64,000 nt of DNA from Lachnospiraceae bacterium (lineage in GTDB: Bacteria; Bacillota; Clostridia; Lachnospirales; Lachnospiraceae), in NCBI GenBank assembly GCA_910575275.1, contig CAJTEE010000009.1, positions 62,001 to 126,000 on the forward strand. The letters are read 5' to 3'. The notes beneath the pieces were generated by a model, which saw only the letters and a list, made by a program, of their open reading frames with translations, did not search any database and was not told where the DNA came from. The translations under genes were made by a program, and so were the position numbers. Of the stretch, positions 42,665-52,772 are shown in pieces (positions within the stretch are counted from its first letter, which is position 1; each line of letters opens with the position of its first letter).

Positions 42665-44266
42665 TTGAAACTTACATTTATCGGGGCCGACCATGAAGTG
42701 ACCGGGAGCTGCCATTATCTGGAAGCCTGCGGGAAGCATATCCTGGTGGACTACGGTATGGAGCAGGGCGGGAACGTGTACGAAAATGCCGAGCTGCCGA
42801 TCCCGTTTTCCGATGTGGACTATGTACTTCTGACCCATGCGCACATCGACCATACAGGGCTTTTGCCTCTCTTGTACGTGCGGGGCTTTAAAGGACAGGT
42901 GCTTGCGACGCAGGCGACCTGCGATCTCTGCAATATCATGCTGAAGGACAGCGCGCACATTCAGGAGATGGAAGCAGAATGGAAAAACAGAAAGGCCAAA
43001 CGTGCCGGTCTTCCTGATGAGCCGGCACTGTATACGGTGAGTGATGCAGAGGGGATCCTGATGCATTTCGTCCCCTGCCGATACGGCGAGAAGCTGACGT
43101 TAGCCGACGGCCTGGAGCTCCGTTTTACCGACGCGGGTCATCTCCTGGGATCTGCCTCGGTCGAGCTGTGGCTTAAGGAGGACGGTGTGGAGAAGAAGAT
43201 CGTATTCTCCGGTGACATCGGCAATAAAAACAAACCGCTGATCAAGGACCCGTCCTATATCGAGGAAGCGGATTATGTAGTGATGGAATGTACCTATGGG
43301 ACCCGTTCGCATGACCGGACACATGAACACATTGACGAGTTTGCAAGGATCATCCAGGAGACCCTGGACCGCGGCGGCAACGTGGTGATTCCGGCCTTCG
43401 CGGTGGGCCGTACGCAGGAGATCCTGTATTTCCTGCGTAAAATTAAAGAGGAGAACCTCGTCGAGGGACACGGAGATTTTGAGGTCTATGTGGACAGTCC
43501 GCTCGCGGTTGAGGCGACCCATGTATTTACGAAGAATATTATGGACTGCTATGACGAGGAGGCTCTGGATTTAATCTGGCGCGGAGTCAACCCAATTACG
43601 TTCCCCGGCCTTAAGCTCTCGATCACCAGCGATGATTCGCGTGCCATCAACTTTAACCCGACGCCGAAGATCATTATCTCCGCCTCCGGCATGTGCGACG
43701 CAGGCCGTATCCGCCATCATCTTAAGCATAATCTCTGGAGACCGGAATGTACGGTTGTGTTTGCCGGTTATCAGGCCGTGGGGACCTTAGGGCGGAGCCT
43801 GATAGAAGGGGCAGAGGTCGTGAAGCTATTCGGCGAGACCATCGATGTGGAGGCGCATATCGAGCGTCTGGACGGATTATCCGGCCATGCGGACCGGGAA
43901 GGGCTTCTCACATGGATCCAGGCGTTTCAAAAAAAGCCGGAGCGGGTATTCCTGGTCCACGGTGACGATGCGTCCTGTGCGGGCTTTTCCGAGCTAGTCC
44001 GTACGGAATGCGGTCTCGTTACGGATGCGCCGTTTTCGGGGGCCGTGTTTGATCTGACAGAAAACGCGTGGCTTAAGCAGACCGTCGGAATCCCGATCAA
44101 GAAGGAGACCGCAAGGCAGAAGGAGAACAAGACGATCTTTGATCTTTTGGTTGCGGCCGGAGAGCGTCTGCTTGGCATCATCAAAAAGAACAGAGTATGT
44201 GCGAACAAGGATATCAAGAAGTTTACGGCGGAGATCCATAAGCTGTGCGACAAATGGGATCTGTAA
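42665..44266 (+). CDS. Beta-CASP metallo-beta-lactamase-fold nuclease
   Basis: The 533-residue protein has an MBL domain with THAHIDHTGLLPLL near residues 58-71 (zinc ligands) and IVFSGDIG, followed by a beta-CASP domain. VVIPAFAVGRTQEILYFL and SGMCDAGRIRHHL belong to it, and the final LSGHADREGLL supplies the last His ligand. This is the RNA/DNA-processing group related to CPSF73/RNase J-like exonucleases. Translation probably starts at TTG 42665, with AAAGGAGGGGG upstream. rnhA follows 20 bases later, so they may share a role in RNA degradation. Confidence 0.88.
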   Translation: MKLTFIGADHEVTGSCHYLEACGKHILVDYGMEQGGNVYENAELPIPFSDVDYVLLTHAHIDHTGLLPLLYVRGFKGQVLATQATCDLCNIMLKDSAHIQEMEAEWKNRKAKRAGLPDEPALYTVSDAEGILMHFVPCRYGEKLTLADGLELRFTDAGHLLGSASVELWLKEDGVEKKIVFSGDIGNKNKPLIKDPSYIEEADYVVMECTYGTRSHDRTHEHIDEFARIIQETLDRGGNVVIPAFAVGRTQEILYFLRKIKEENLVEGHGDFEVYVDSPLAVEATHVFTKNIMDCYDEEALDLIWRGVNPITFPGLKLSITSDDSRAINFNPTPKIIISASGMCDAGRIRHHLKHNLWRPECTVVFAGYQAVGTLGRSLIEGAEVVKLFGETIDVEAHIERLDGLSGHADREGLLTWIQAFQKKPERVFLVHGDDASCAGFSELVRTECGLVTDAPFSGAVFDLTENAWLKQTVGIPIKKETARQKENKTIFDLLVAAGERLLGIIKKNRVCANKDIKKFTAEIHKLCDKWDL

Positions 44267-44286
44267 AGCCGAGAGGAAAGACGGAA

Positions 44287-44766
44287 ATGAAAGTAACGTT
44301 ATATACGGATGGAGCGGCCCGCGGTAATCCGGACGGGCCGGGCGGTTACGGGGCCGTTCTTCAGTATGTGGACCAAAAAGGGAACCTGCATGAGAAAGAG
44401 CTGTCAGCCGGATATGTGCGGACTACCAACAATCGCATGGAGCTGATGGCGGCAATTGCAGGGCTTGAGGCGCTAAACCGTCCCTGTGAGGTGGAGATTT
44501 ACTCGGATTCCCGTTATCTGGTCGATGCGTTCAATCAGAAGTGGATCGACAGCTGGATCAAAAATAATTGGAAGCGCCCAAAAAGCGGCCCGGTAAAGAA
44601 TGTCGATCTGTGGGAACGGCTTCTTAAGGCCGCGCGGCCGCATCAGATCTCATTTTTCTGGGTCCGTGGCCATAACGGCCATCCGGAAAACGAACGCTGC
44701 GACCGGCTGGCCACGGCGGCTGCGGATGGGACAGGCCTTCTGACGGATACGGGTCTATTGGATTAA
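44287..44766 (+). CDS. rnhA: Ribonuclease HI
   Basis: The 159-residue enzyme degrades RNA in RNA-DNA hybrids. The catalytic acidic residues are visible: LYTDGAARGNPDGPGGYGAV (Asp8), MELMAAIAGLEAL (Glu about 50), IYSDSRYLVDAF (Asp about 72) and GHPENERCDRLATAAA (Asp about 136). ATG 44287 follows AGAGGAAAGACG and is preferred over upstream in-frame ATGs inside the previous gene. It is 20 bases after the beta-CASP nuclease gene and likely in the same operon. Confidence 0.96.
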   Translation: MKVTLYTDGAARGNPDGPGGYGAVLQYVDQKGNLHEKELSAGYVRTTNNRMELMAAIAGLEALNRPCEVEIYSDSRYLVDAFNQKWIDSWIKNNWKRPKSGPVKNVDLWERLLKAARPHQISFFWVRGHNGHPENERCDRLATAAADGTGLLTDTGLLD

Positions 44767-45027
44767 CGATGTGTGACGGCCTGTCCTTTGGGTAAGCCGT
44801 AACGACGACGAAATTTTGCCGCCGTTCTGATTCTGATTGAACCATAGATCGACCGGAACCGTTACGGAACTTTTACAATAATCTTACAAACTATTACTTC
44901 TTTGAAACATCGGTTCACAACGCGGTTTGTTTGTGTTATTGTTATATTTATAGGAAAGGCCATAACGGTTTTCCATATGGCGTTTTCTTATAGAAGCAGC
45001 ACAAAAACAGTGGACCGGAGAAAATAC

Positions 45028-45858
45028 ATGAACAGATGTGCAGGCGTGTGGACAGCGATTATCTGTATTCTGGCGGTTGGGATTTTTGTTACCCGGATGA
45101 CGAGTAAATTTGTTTCGTCGAAGGAGACGGAGATCGGGGCTGGGATGGTGGCAGAGGCAGAGGGGGCAGCCGAATGGAGGATGGCCGGGGCAGCAAAAAC
45201 CGGGGCGGCTATGGCCCTGGATGCGGTGCCTGCCCCAAAAGCGGCCGAGGAGGCGCCGGCTTTTGCCTCGGAAACGACAACAGAAAAACTTGTGGAGGCC
45301 GGTACTGTGATAGAGGAGACAAAAGCAGGTTTTGAGGACAAAGCGGCTTTTTCCGGGACGGAGGCAGCCGGCCAGGAAGCAGCGGCCGAGGAAGCAGATA
45401 TGGCAGAGATCGTTTCAGAAACGGCAGGAGCGGTAGCGATCTCGCCGTTGGATACGGCGGCCGCAGAAGAAAATACGGGAGCCCGGACATACTCTGCCAA
45501 AGAATTAAGGGAACGCCTGGACGCTGTGCTTGAGCGTGTCATGCTCTATGGGGAGACAGCACCGGATGACCCGGGCAGGCAGTATATGATGGCTGAATTC
45601 GAATATACGCTCTGGAGTGAAGAATTGAATCTGATCTCCCAGTCAATGCGCCAGAAGATGAGTGACGAGGAGGCGGAACGCTTTAGGGTCAACGAAGTCG
45701 AGTGGCACTGGAATCGGACGGCGGACGCGGAGAGAGCAGTGCTTAAAAACGGAGCGCAGACAGCGAAAGAAACCGGGTACATGAAAGAGCTTGCAGAGGA
45801 GACAAAAGAACGCTGTTATCAGCTCGTAAATGATTATGAAGAAATTTTAGACCGGTAG
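45028..45858 (+). CDS. Membrane-anchored protein with LprI-like C-terminal domain
   Basis: The 276-residue protein has an N-terminal membrane anchor (AIICILAVGIFVTRM). A long Ala/Glu-rich low-complexity stalk of about 130 residues follows, then a C-terminal helical domain. In this domain FEYTLWSEELNLISQSMRQK and WHWNRTADAERAVLKN resemble DUF1311/LprI lysozyme-inhibitor-like proteins. Two upstream starts (44902, 44977) are in frame, and I chose ATG 45028 behind CGGAG. The stalk suggests surface display across the wall. The assignment to LprI is tentative. Confidence 0.55.
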   Translation: MNRCAGVWTAIICILAVGIFVTRMTSKFVSSKETEIGAGMVAEAEGAAEWRMAGAAKTGAAMALDAVPAPKAAEEAPAFASETTTEKLVEAGTVIEETKAGFEDKAAFSGTEAAGQEAAAEEADMAEIVSETAGAVAISPLDTAAAEENTGARTYSAKELRERLDAVLERVMLYGETAPDDPGRQYMMAEFEYTLWSEELNLISQSMRQKMSDEEAERFRVNEVEWHWNRTADAERAVLKNGAQTAKETGYMKELAEETKERCYQLVNDYEEILDR

Positions 45859-45876
45859 GGGGATCCCCGACCGGTC
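45850..45876 (+). terminator. Terminator-like hairpin at the end of the LprI-like gene
   Basis: GACCGGT...ACCGGTC with an inner GGGG/CCCC pairing gives a strong stem overlapping the stop codon, followed by TTGTT. It also lies between the convergent sensor kinase gene and this gene. Confidence 0.6.
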
Positions 45877-45902
45877 TTGTTACATCCTAGCCGACAAAAT
45901 AC

Positions 45903-48452
45903 TTAAATCATATATTTTTTTAGCTGGCGCGCGACATCGCGGACATCAATCGGTTTTGCAATGTGTGCGTTCATCCCGGCATCCAGGCAGTGTTTGATAT
46001 CTTCGGAGAAGGCATCGGCTGTCATAGCAATGATCGGGATAGTTTTTGCATCCTCGCGGTCCAGAGCGCGGATCGCCCTCGTTGCCTCATAGCCGGACAT
46101 GACAGGCATACGGATATCCATCAGGATCGCGTCATAATAGCCGGGAGCGGATGCGTTAAACAAATTGAGGCAGAGCTGTCCGTTTTCCGCCCAGTCCAGC
46201 GAGAAGCCGAGGCTTGAGAGCAGTTCGTTCGCAATCTCCCAGTTCAGGTCGTTGTCCTCTGCCAGAAGGATCCGTCTTCCGGTGAAATCATCCTCATACT
46301 CCTGCTTTTGCAGAGAGGGCTGCTGTGCCTCCTCAAGCAGGAAAGGCTTCAGCCCGTAAAACAGAGTGGAGCGAAAGAGAGGCTTTGAAATAAAACCGGA
46401 TACGCCTGCTTCCTTTGCGTCCTCCCCCATATCGGCCCAGTCATAGGCAGAGATGAGAAGAATCGGAAACTCATTGCCATAACGTCTGCGAATTTCACGG
46501 GTCAGGCTGATCCCATCCATTTCAGGCATTTTCCAGTCAACGAGAATAAGCTGGTAGGCATCCTGGTTCCTGTGCTGTTCTTCGATCATTTTGAGGGCAT
46601 TATGGGCGTTGAGAGCCCAGTCGGCATGCAGCCCAATGGAGGCCAGGGCAGCAATGGTGCTTTCGCAGAGCTGCGCATCGTCGTCCACAACCAGCATCCG
46701 GCAGTCTGGAAGCAGCATGCTATTTTCCTGGACCTGCGCTTTCTGGAGATCAAGAGTCACGTGGAAGGTACTTCCTTCACCCAGAGCGCTCTGAACGGTG
46801 ATCGTACCGCCCATGGCATCGACGATATATTTGGTAATCGCCATACCAAGACCGCTCCCTTCCGTTTTCCGGACACGTTTGTTGTCGGCGCGGCTGAAGG
46901 ATTCAAAGATTTTCTTCTGGAATTCCGGCGTCATACCGATGCCATTGTCCTCAACGAGCAGGTGGATCCGGATAAAGTCATCACCGTTAGGCGACTCCTC
47001 CTCGTACAGGGACAGCTGGATAGAACCGCCATCCGGTGTAAACTTGACGGAATTGCCCAGAAGATTAATTAACACCTGGTTCAGCCGTATACTGTCACAG
47101 CACACGTCTTCGGTAAAGATATCATGGATAAAGACATCAAACTTCTGCTTTTTTGCATTGACCTGGGGCTGAATGATTGTTACCATGCTCGCGATGACTT
47201 CACGCAGGGAAAGCTGCTCCATCGACAGGGTCAGCTTGCCGCTCTCGATTTTGGACATATCCAAAACATCGTTTATGAGGCCGAGCAGGTGCTTGCTGGA
47301 CATGGTAATCTTTTTCAGGCAGTTTTCCACCTGTTTGGTATCATGGAGGTTAGCGGAGGCAATGGCAGTCATGCCCACGATGGCATTCATGGGGGTACGG
47401 ATGTCATGACTCATATTGGAGAGAAATTCACTTTTGGCGTTATTGGCATTGACCGCTTCCTGACGAACCTGGTCAAGCTCCAGCATCTGCCGCTTGATTT
47501 CCTTTAAATAGGAGCCGAAGACCCACAAAAGTGCCGCCAGCACGATGGCACAGCCGCCAAAAGCCGTAAACAGGAGATTGCTTCCGAATCTGGCAATTTC
47601 CATGTCGGACGAACTGTACGGCATGATGACGATCAAGAACCATTCGGAGTAGGCTAATTTCGTGCAGTGCAGATGGCGGCGTTCGCCGTCGATCGGAAGC
47701 ACTGCGGAGTAATGGTATGTAGTGGACATTGCCTCCTGCATGTCCCTGATATATGCCTCGGAATTTTTCTTAACCTCGGCGTCGACTCGGTCGAAATAGT
47801 TGCTCCGAAAGGCGTCGCCGTTGCGAACCACATAGCTGCCGTCTATACGGATAATATGGGAATAAACCGGAGAATTGGAAACGTCAAGCGCGAGCGTTTC
47901 GCTGATGTACGAGGCGGGGAGGCCTGCAACAAGGGCGATATAGGACTCGTCGATCTCCTTAAGATATGGATCAGGGAGCCCCAAAAGCGCCAGCTTGGAT
48001 TTTGATGACTGGCCGACAGCCACGGCAATTTTTTTGTTTCCGCTGTTTAAATCAGAAAAAAAAGGCTCCGGGTCTTCTAAGGTGGCTTTATCACCGTAAA
48101 TTACGTCGAATGTCCCGTCTGCGGAATAAAATGCGAGATATTCAAAACCACGTATACTGGCGGCTTCGGTGAGCTGGTCGCGCAGCGCCTCGCGGCTGTA
48201 ACGCCCGGTACGAACGTCCGAGAGGAGGGCTTCAAGCTGGGAGAAGCGCAGTTCCATAGTCGTTTTAAAATGGAGAGCAATCTCCTCACTCATGCTGTGC
48301 ATATAGATATCTCCGACCTTCTCGATGGTTTCCGCGCTACGCTTGTTTAAAAAGAAGGCGGAAAGGGCGAAAATGCCGATACAAAGAATCAGTACCAGCG
48401 TAAGCCGGGTCAGGAGAGTATGGGTGATTTTGTTTTCTGGACTGCCATGCAT
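45903..48452 (-). CDS. Hybrid sensor histidine kinase with two receiver domains
   Basis: The 849-residue membrane kinase has an N-terminal membrane segment ([20 protein letters not shown]), an extracellular sensor of about 240 residues and a second membrane segment near 295. HisKA has the phospho-His in [18 protein letters not shown], and HATPase_c has [13 protein letters not shown] and [18 protein letters not shown]. Two receiver domains follow, with Asp in [13 protein letters not shown] and [13 protein letters not shown]. No HPt domain or partner regulator gene lies next to it, so the output is unknown. GGAGG precedes the ATG. It converges with the LprI-like gene. Confidence 0.92.
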   Translation of the reverse strand: MHGSPENKITHTLLTRLTLVLILCIGIFALSAFFLNKRSAETIEKVGDIYMHSMSEEIALHFKTTMELRFSQLEALLSDVRTGRYSREALRDQLTEAASIRGFEYLAFYSADGTFDVIYGDKATLEDPEPFFSDLNSGNKKIAVAVGQSSKSKLALLGLPDPYLKEIDESYIALVAGLPASYISETLALDVSNSPVYSHIIRIDGSYVVRNGDAFRSNYFDRVDAEVKKNSEAYIRDMQEAMSTTYHYSAVLPIDGERRHLHCTKLAYSEWFLIVIMPYSSSDMEIARFGSNLLFTAFGGCAIVLAALLWVFGSYLKEIKRQMLELDQVRQEAVNANNAKSEFLSNMSHDIRTPMNAIVGMTAIASANLHDTKQVENCLKKITMSSKHLLGLINDVLDMSKIESGKLTLSMEQLSLREVIASMVTIIQPQVNAKKQKFDVFIHDIFTEDVCCDSIRLNQVLINLLGNSVKFTPDGGSIQLSLYEEESPNGDDFIRIHLLVEDNGIGMTPEFQKKIFESFSRADNKRVRKTEGSGLGMAITKYIVDAMGGTITVQSALGEGSTFHVTLDLQKAQVQENSMLLPDCRMLVVDDDAQLCESTIAALASIGLHADWALNAHNALKMIEEQHRNQDAYQLILVDWKMPEMDGISLTREIRRRYGNEFPILLISAYDWADMGEDAKEAGVSGFISKPLFRSTLFYGLKPFLLEEAQQPSLQKQEYEDDFTGRRILLAEDNDLNWEIANELLSSLGFSLDWAENGQLCLNLFNASAPGYYDAILMDIRMPVMSGYEATRAIRALDREDAKTIPIIAMTADAFSEDIKHCLDAGMNAHIAKPIDVRDVARQLKKYMI

Positions 48453-48816
48453 GTTTTTAACCTCCGTACATTTATGTCCCTCAATCTGATTATTATACTA
48501 TATGTAAGGGGGATTTTTCAAGAGGTAACGTTTATGTTCATGGAACAGCCGACAAAAATCTATTGCCGCAGGCGGTTCGGCATGGATTTTAGCATGCTGC
48601 CGTGAACGGAGTGAATAGGAGCACGTTTATAACAGTCCGGTTCCGGTAAATACAGGCGAAAAAATGCTTGCGCAACGGGATATCTTGTGCTATATTAAAA
48701 AAGCTGATAATATGCACGTCTGTGGATTCCAAGAACGGTGCCCGTCGGCAGAAGATGCCAGGGTCTTTGCGGAAGTCAGATGCAGATGGAAGAAAAACCG
48801 AATGGAGGAAAAGAAA
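48453..48816. other. 364-bp stretch upstream of rpsB, with promoter and leader
   Basis: The divergent kinase promoter and the rpsB promoter must lie here. Frames open into it from rpsB (to 48664) but start upstream of the true S2 beginning. The region 48700-48816 is a leader with possible autoregulatory structure, which I could not define. Confidence 0.5.
48668..48696 (+). promoter_or_regulatory. Candidate sigma-A promoter of rpsB-tsf
   Basis: TTGCGC at 48668-48673 and TATATT at 48691-48696 are separated by 17 bases, a good match to the housekeeping consensus. It leaves a leader of about 115 bases before the rpsB ATG. Confidence 0.55.
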
Positions 48817-49545
48817 ATGAGCGTAATTTCAATGAAGCAGCTTCTGGAGGCCGGTGTACATTTTGGTCATCAGACAAGAAGATGGAACCCCAAGATGGCT
48901 CCGTACATCTACACGGAGAGAAACGGCATTTACATTATTGATCTGCAGAAGTCCGTCGGTAAGGTGGACGAGGCGTATCGTGCGATGGCGGATATCGCCG
49001 CAAACGGCGGGACTGTGCTGTTTGTAGGAACCAAAAAGCAGGCGCAGGATGCGATCCGGACCGAGGCAGAGCGTTGCGGCATGTTCTATGTAAACGAGAG
49101 ATGGCTTGGCGGCATGCTGACGAATTTCAAGACGATCCAGTCCAGAGTGGCAAGGCTGAAGGCCATCGAGAAAATGTCTGAGGATGGGACGTTCGACGTA
49201 CTTCCGAAGAAGGAAGTTATCGCGCTTAAGAAGGAATGGGAGAAGCTTGAAAGAAACCTTGGCGGCATCAAGGAGATGAAGCGGATTCCGGATGTGATTT
49301 TCGTCGTAGACCCGAAGAAGGAAAGAATCTGCGTGCAGGAGGCTCATACGCTTGGCGTAACGCTGATCGGTATTGCAGATACCAACTGTGATCCGGAGGA
49401 GCTTGATTATGTGATTCCGGGCAATGATGATGCGATCCGTGCCGTAAAGCTGATCGTTTCCAAAATGGCAGATGCGATCATCGAGGCAAATCAGGGAGAG
49501 GCAGAGGAAGTTGAGGAGCCTGCAGCGGAAGCAGCAGAGGCTTAA
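48817..49545 (+). CDS. rpsB: 30S ribosomal protein S2
   Basis: The 242-residue protein begins [20 protein letters not shown], the universal S2 start, and contains [40 protein letters not shown] and [23 protein letters not shown] 48817 is preceded by AATGGAGGAAAAG and fixes the start; the longer open frame to 48664 is not real. tsf follows after 28 bases, the standard rpsB-tsf operon. The C-terminal Glu-rich tail is normal for Clostridia. Confidence 0.98.
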   Translation: MSVISMKQLLEAGVHFGHQTRRWNPKMAPYIYTERNGIYIIDLQKSVGKVDEAYRAMADIAANGGTVLFVGTKKQAQDAIRTEAERCGMFYVNERWLGGMLTNFKTIQSRVARLKAIEKMSEDGTFDVLPKKEVIALKKEWEKLERNLGGIKEMKRIPDVIFVVDPKKERICVQEAHTLGVTLIGIADTNCDPEELDYVIPGNDDAIRAVKLIVSKMADAIIEANQGEAEEVEEPAAEAAEA

Positions 49546-49573
49546 TTGATTTTATAAATCGGAGGGATATGAC

Positions 49574-50512
49574 ATGGCAGCAGTAACAGCCGCAATGGTA
49601 AAAGAGTTAAGAGAAATGACAGGCGCCGGAATGATGGACTGCAAGAAGGCTCTTGCAGCGACCGACGGCGATATGGATAAGGCAGTTGACTTCTTAAGAG
49701 AGAAGGGACTTGCCGGCGCAGCCAAGAAGGCGGGGCGCATTGCCGCAGAGGGAATCGTGTATACGCTCGTCTCTGAGGATGGAAAGAAGGCTGTTGCCGT
49801 CGAGGTAAACGCGGAGACGGATTTCGTTGCAAAGAATGAGAAGTTCAGAAGCTATGTCGCAGATGTTGCGGCGCAGGCGTTAAATACAAAGACGGAGAAC
49901 ATCGAGGCATTCATGCAGGAGAAATGGGAGAAGGATTCGAGTATGACGGTTGCGGAGGCTCTTTCCTCTCAGATTTCCATCATTGGAGAGAACATGAGCA
50001 TCCGCCGTTTCACACAGGTGGAGGAGGCGAACGGCTTCGTTGCTTCCTATATCCATGCAGGCGGAAAGATCGGCGTGCTGATTGATGTGGAGACGGATGT
50101 GGTGAACGATGCGGTGAAAGAGATGGCAAAGAATGTAGCCATGCAGGCCGCGGCATTAAAGCCGCTCTATACGAGCGAAGCCGAAGTGGATTCCGACTAC
50201 ATTGAGAAAGAGAAGGAGATCCTGACGGTTGCGGCAAAGAACGAGAAGCCGGATGCCAATGACAAGATCATTGCCGGAATGGTGATGGGCCGCATCAAGA
50301 AAGAGATGAAGGAAATCTGCCTGCTTGACCAGGTATACGTAAAGGCCGAGGACGGAAAGCAGTCCGTTGGACAGTATGTGGCCGAGGTCGCAAAGGCAAA
50401 CGGCGCAAAGATTACAGTAAAGAAATTTGTCCGCTTCGAGACAGGCGAGGGACTTGCAAAGAAAGAGGAGAACTTTGCTGAGGAAGTGGCAAAACAGATG
50501 GCGGGAAACTAA
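49574..50512 (+). CDS. tsf: Elongation factor Ts
   Basis: The 312-residue protein exchanges GDP for GTP on EF-Tu. It begins MAAVTAAMVKELREMTGAGM and has MDCKKALAATDGDMDKAVDF, the conserved TGAGMMDCKKAL motif, and ETDFVAKNEKFRSY in the core. KFVRFETGEGLAKKEENFAE lies at the end. Length is typical. GGAGGG lies upstream of the ATG. It is cotranscribed with rpsB. The hairpin at 50692-50742 is the likely end of the operon. Confidence 0.98.
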   Translation: MAAVTAAMVKELREMTGAGMMDCKKALAATDGDMDKAVDFLREKGLAGAAKKAGRIAAEGIVYTLVSEDGKKAVAVEVNAETDFVAKNEKFRSYVADVAAQALNTKTENIEAFMQEKWEKDSSMTVAEALSSQISIIGENMSIRRFTQVEEANGFVASYIHAGGKIGVLIDVETDVVNDAVKEMAKNVAMQAAALKPLYTSEAEVDSDYIEKEKEILTVAAKNEKPDANDKIIAGMVMGRIKKEMKEICLLDQVYVKAEDGKQSVGQYVAEVAKANGAKITVKKFVRFETGEGLAKKEENFAEEVAKQMAGN

Positions 50513-50834
50513 TTAAAAAAGTTTCTGCTCAAAATTCCTTGAAAACAAAGGAAAATCAAGCAATATAGCGTGTTTTGTGAATTATAGAAAGGTATCATTA
50601 ACTATCATAAATTAACGCGAACTATCAAACTAATTTTGGTAAGACATTTTACCAAAGTCATTCATGAAAAGTTTGCTTGCTTATTCTCTTTAAATAAGTC
50701 CATTATTAGTTGTAGAAATATGATTGATAGTGGGCTTATTTTGCTGTCTGAAAATATTTATTGAATAAAAATTTACACGGATTAACCTCAAAACGCCTGT
50801 ATGAGCCTCACTGGCGGAACGAAGATCAAGAAAT
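50513..50834. other. 322-bp intergenic region after tsf
   Basis: AT-rich, with no gene. It contains two hairpins: TTTGGTAA/TTACCAAA at 50635-50656 and a long one at 50692-50742. It marks the border between the conserved backbone and an accessory zone. Confidence 0.55.
50692..50742 (+). terminator. Long-stem hairpin, likely terminator after tsf
   Basis: AAATAAGTCCATTATTAGTT pairs with GATTGATAGTGGGCTTATTT through about 20 pairs including G-U wobbles, loop about 10 nt, then TTTGCTG. It is 180 bases after tsf. Confidence 0.55.
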
Positions 50835-50954
50835 GTGGCTGAGAATACGGAAATAATTGTAACGGAGCATTACCGTGTGTATTTTAAGGCAGGATCAAAG
50901 TTAAATCAGGCAGCAGAGGCTTTTACACAAAAGCAGTTGGGAGGTGACAAATGA
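50835..50954 (+). CDS. Small unrecognised protein, coupled to the next frame
   Basis: GTG 50835 opens a 39-codon frame (VAENTEIIVTEHYRVYFKAG then SKLNQAAEAFTQKQLGGDK). Its TGA overlaps the ATG of the following frame as ATGA, which suggests genuine translational coupling. There is no clear ribosome site for the GTG. The family is not recognised. It may be the remaining 3' end of a longer gene. Confidence 0.35.
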   Translation: MAENTEIIVTEHYRVYFKAGSKLNQAAEAFTQKQLGGDK

Positions 50955-51475
50955 ATAACGAGTTACATAAGGTGGGTATCATCAACAAAATATCAGAAAA
51001 ATTGATTTATGAAAAGATCGCTATAGGAGGCAATGGCAAAAAGTATAAAAGAAAGTACCATCAGAAATATACACAAAAAATTATAGCAACTGTATTGGGG
51101 GCTTATTGGGAAGTGCTATCTGAATCAATAGAGCAAGAGTCTACAGACGGAAACATTATGAATGTATGGTGTAATCTGTTTTCTGCTGATAAATCTCAAT
51201 TAGATCATACATAAAATACAGAGTTATTTGACGGGATACGTAAATTGGTTAGCAGCAATGATGTTCAATCCTGTAAGGAACAGTGGGAGTGGCTGCGCAG
51301 AAAAGGAGAGAGGAACTTAAAAGCAAAAGGTAAGTATGCCGGATATGGTGCCAAATTAGTAAAAGCGCCGAAAGATGTATTAGCAATATACAATATATTT
51401 ACAAAGGGCAAGCAATATTCCGGTAATTATGTCGCTTTATTTCAAATACTGGGAAGATTATCAAAGAAAGGTTGA
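50951..51475 (+). pseudogene. Unrecognised 174-residue protein gene with an in-frame TAA
   Basis: The frame from ATG 50951 (after GGGAGGTGAC) codes 87 residues, meets TAA at 51212-51214, and continues in the same frame to TAA 51473-51475. The second half reads NTELFDGIRKLVSSNDVQSC, then EQWEWLRRKGERNLKAKGKY. Both halves have similar codon use and basic, Lys-rich character, so one gene with a nonsense mutation is likely. A product restart at GTG/TTG near 51245 is possible. I do not recognise the family. Confidence 0.5.
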
Positions 51476-51529
51476 AGGAATATATGGACAGGAATCAAAA
51501 TTATGATGAATGTGAATTTATGAAAAAGT

Positions 51530-52069
51530 ATGACTATGGCAAGAGAATATACTAATGCGCTCACTTTATCCGAGTGGGAAGAAAACGAAGTCCGCCGCCG
51601 GATTGCGGTTCTTCTGGAGCCGCTTGCAGAGGATAGGGACAATTATCTGCAATTTATTGACAGATACCTGAAAGCATATCAGGAAAACAACGGATATATT
51701 GGGGAACCCCCAACAAGCGAGTTGGAAATCCGAAAAGGATATTCCGGCTCATTGCCTGCCTACGATATGCTTCAGCTATATCTGTTCCAGTCCGTAATAA
51801 AAATACCACAAAGCCGACTGAAACAAGACAGTTGGCAAGGATACTGCGCTACATCTCAATTACTTTTTTCGGTACTCCCTTGGCAGAACCTGATAAAAAG
51901 ATTTAAAAGTTGCAGTAAATTTACTCTGACTATCATAGCCAACAGCCTGTGCAATTTCGGCTATGGTCATATCTGTTTCTTTCAACATCTTTGCTGCCTG
52001 CCCCATGCGGTGTTCTTTGATGTGTGCGGCAAGAGAAGTCCCGTAAACCGACTTAAAAGCATTTTTTAA
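51530..52069 (+). pseudogene. Frame of a truncated unrecognised gene, running into the araC antisense
   Basis: The first ~95 codons (ALTLSEWEENEVRRRIAVLL, EDRDNYLQFIDRYLKAYQEN, AYDMLQLYLFQSVIKI) look like real coding sequence. From about 51820 on, the frame runs antisense to the AraC-type gene and reads like a shadow. A recombination junction near 51800-51860 is therefore likely, with the gene cut off there. The family is unknown. The metal-resistance block seems to begin at this junction. Confidence 0.4.
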
Positions 52070-52762
52070 GGTTGTCGGATTGATAAGATACTGTTTGGAA
52101 AGTTCCTCTATGGTAATTCTTTGTTCCATCTGCTGCAAAAGCTGGTCATGGATTTTGTGGATGCTTTCTATCAGTTCCGATTGGTATTCAGTCAGTTTGT
52201 TTTGAGGAATAAACGCTATTTTAGAAAGATAAAGTAATAATTCCAAAATTTTAATTCTTTGATATGGTAATTTAAGCATTTCCGGCTGGTTATAAAATGC
52301 AGAAAAAATAGTTTTTGTCTGCTCGTTTCCGGCGAGAAAAACCGGCTGGTCATTCTGACAGAATTTTTCCGGCAGTATCGTTTCAAAAATACTGCTGTTC
52401 TTTAATGGTTCAGGAGGATTGCCGGCGGCTTCTTGTAAATCAATACAGACAGTAAGTCCCTGATAGATACCATTTGGAAAACGAATCACGGAATCCGTAC
52501 AGGCTTTCATGGTGTGCAGGGAAAAATCACCCGGATTCAGATAAATACGGTTCCCGTTTTTCATTTCCCATACCATCTGCCCGGCCTTACAATAGTTTAT
52601 CTGAATCATATGTGGCATGGCTTTATGCTGCACGGTAAGCGGATCAGATGATAAGGTCAGATAACACAATTCTATACCAGGATAAAGTGGAATGATTTCA
52701 TTTACATTTGCCGGGTGAAGCCGTTCTATATCTTTTCGTATTTTCAGCATTTCTTCATTCAT
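51860..52762 (-). CDS. AraC-family transcriptional regulator
   Basis: The 300-residue protein has an N-terminal cupin-like effector domain (MNEEMLKIRKDIERLHPANV) and a C-terminal double HTH. Signs of the HTH are RITIEELSKQYLINPTTLKN, then AHIKEHRMGQAAKMLKETDM and IAEIAQAVGYDSQSKFTATF. ATG 52762 was chosen; the in-frame extension to 52810 overlaps the ArsR gene. The gene is 10 bases after arsR, so both are in one minus-strand operon. It is probably a regulator of metal or iron-related genes, judged only from neighbours. Confidence 0.88.
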   Translation of the reverse strand: MNEEMLKIRKDIERLHPANVNEIIPLYPGIELCYLTLSSDPLTVQHKAMPHMIQINYCKAGQMVWEMKNGNRIYLNPGDFSLHTMKACTDSVIRFPNGIYQGLTVCIDLQEAAGNPPEPLKNSSIFETILPEKFCQNDQPVFLAGNEQTKTIFSAFYNQPEMLKLPYQRIKILELLLYLSKIAFIPQNKLTEYQSELIESIHKIHDQLLQQMEQRITIEELSKQYLINPTTLKNAFKSVYGTSLAAHIKEHRMGQAAKMLKETDMTIAEIAQAVGYDSQSKFTATFKSFYQVLPREYRKK

Positions 52763-52772
52763 AGGACAGACC

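Noticed and set aside
44988-45542. 184-residue minus-strand Ala/Ser-rich frame
   Set aside because: Shadow of the Ala/Glu-rich stalk of the LprI-like protein.
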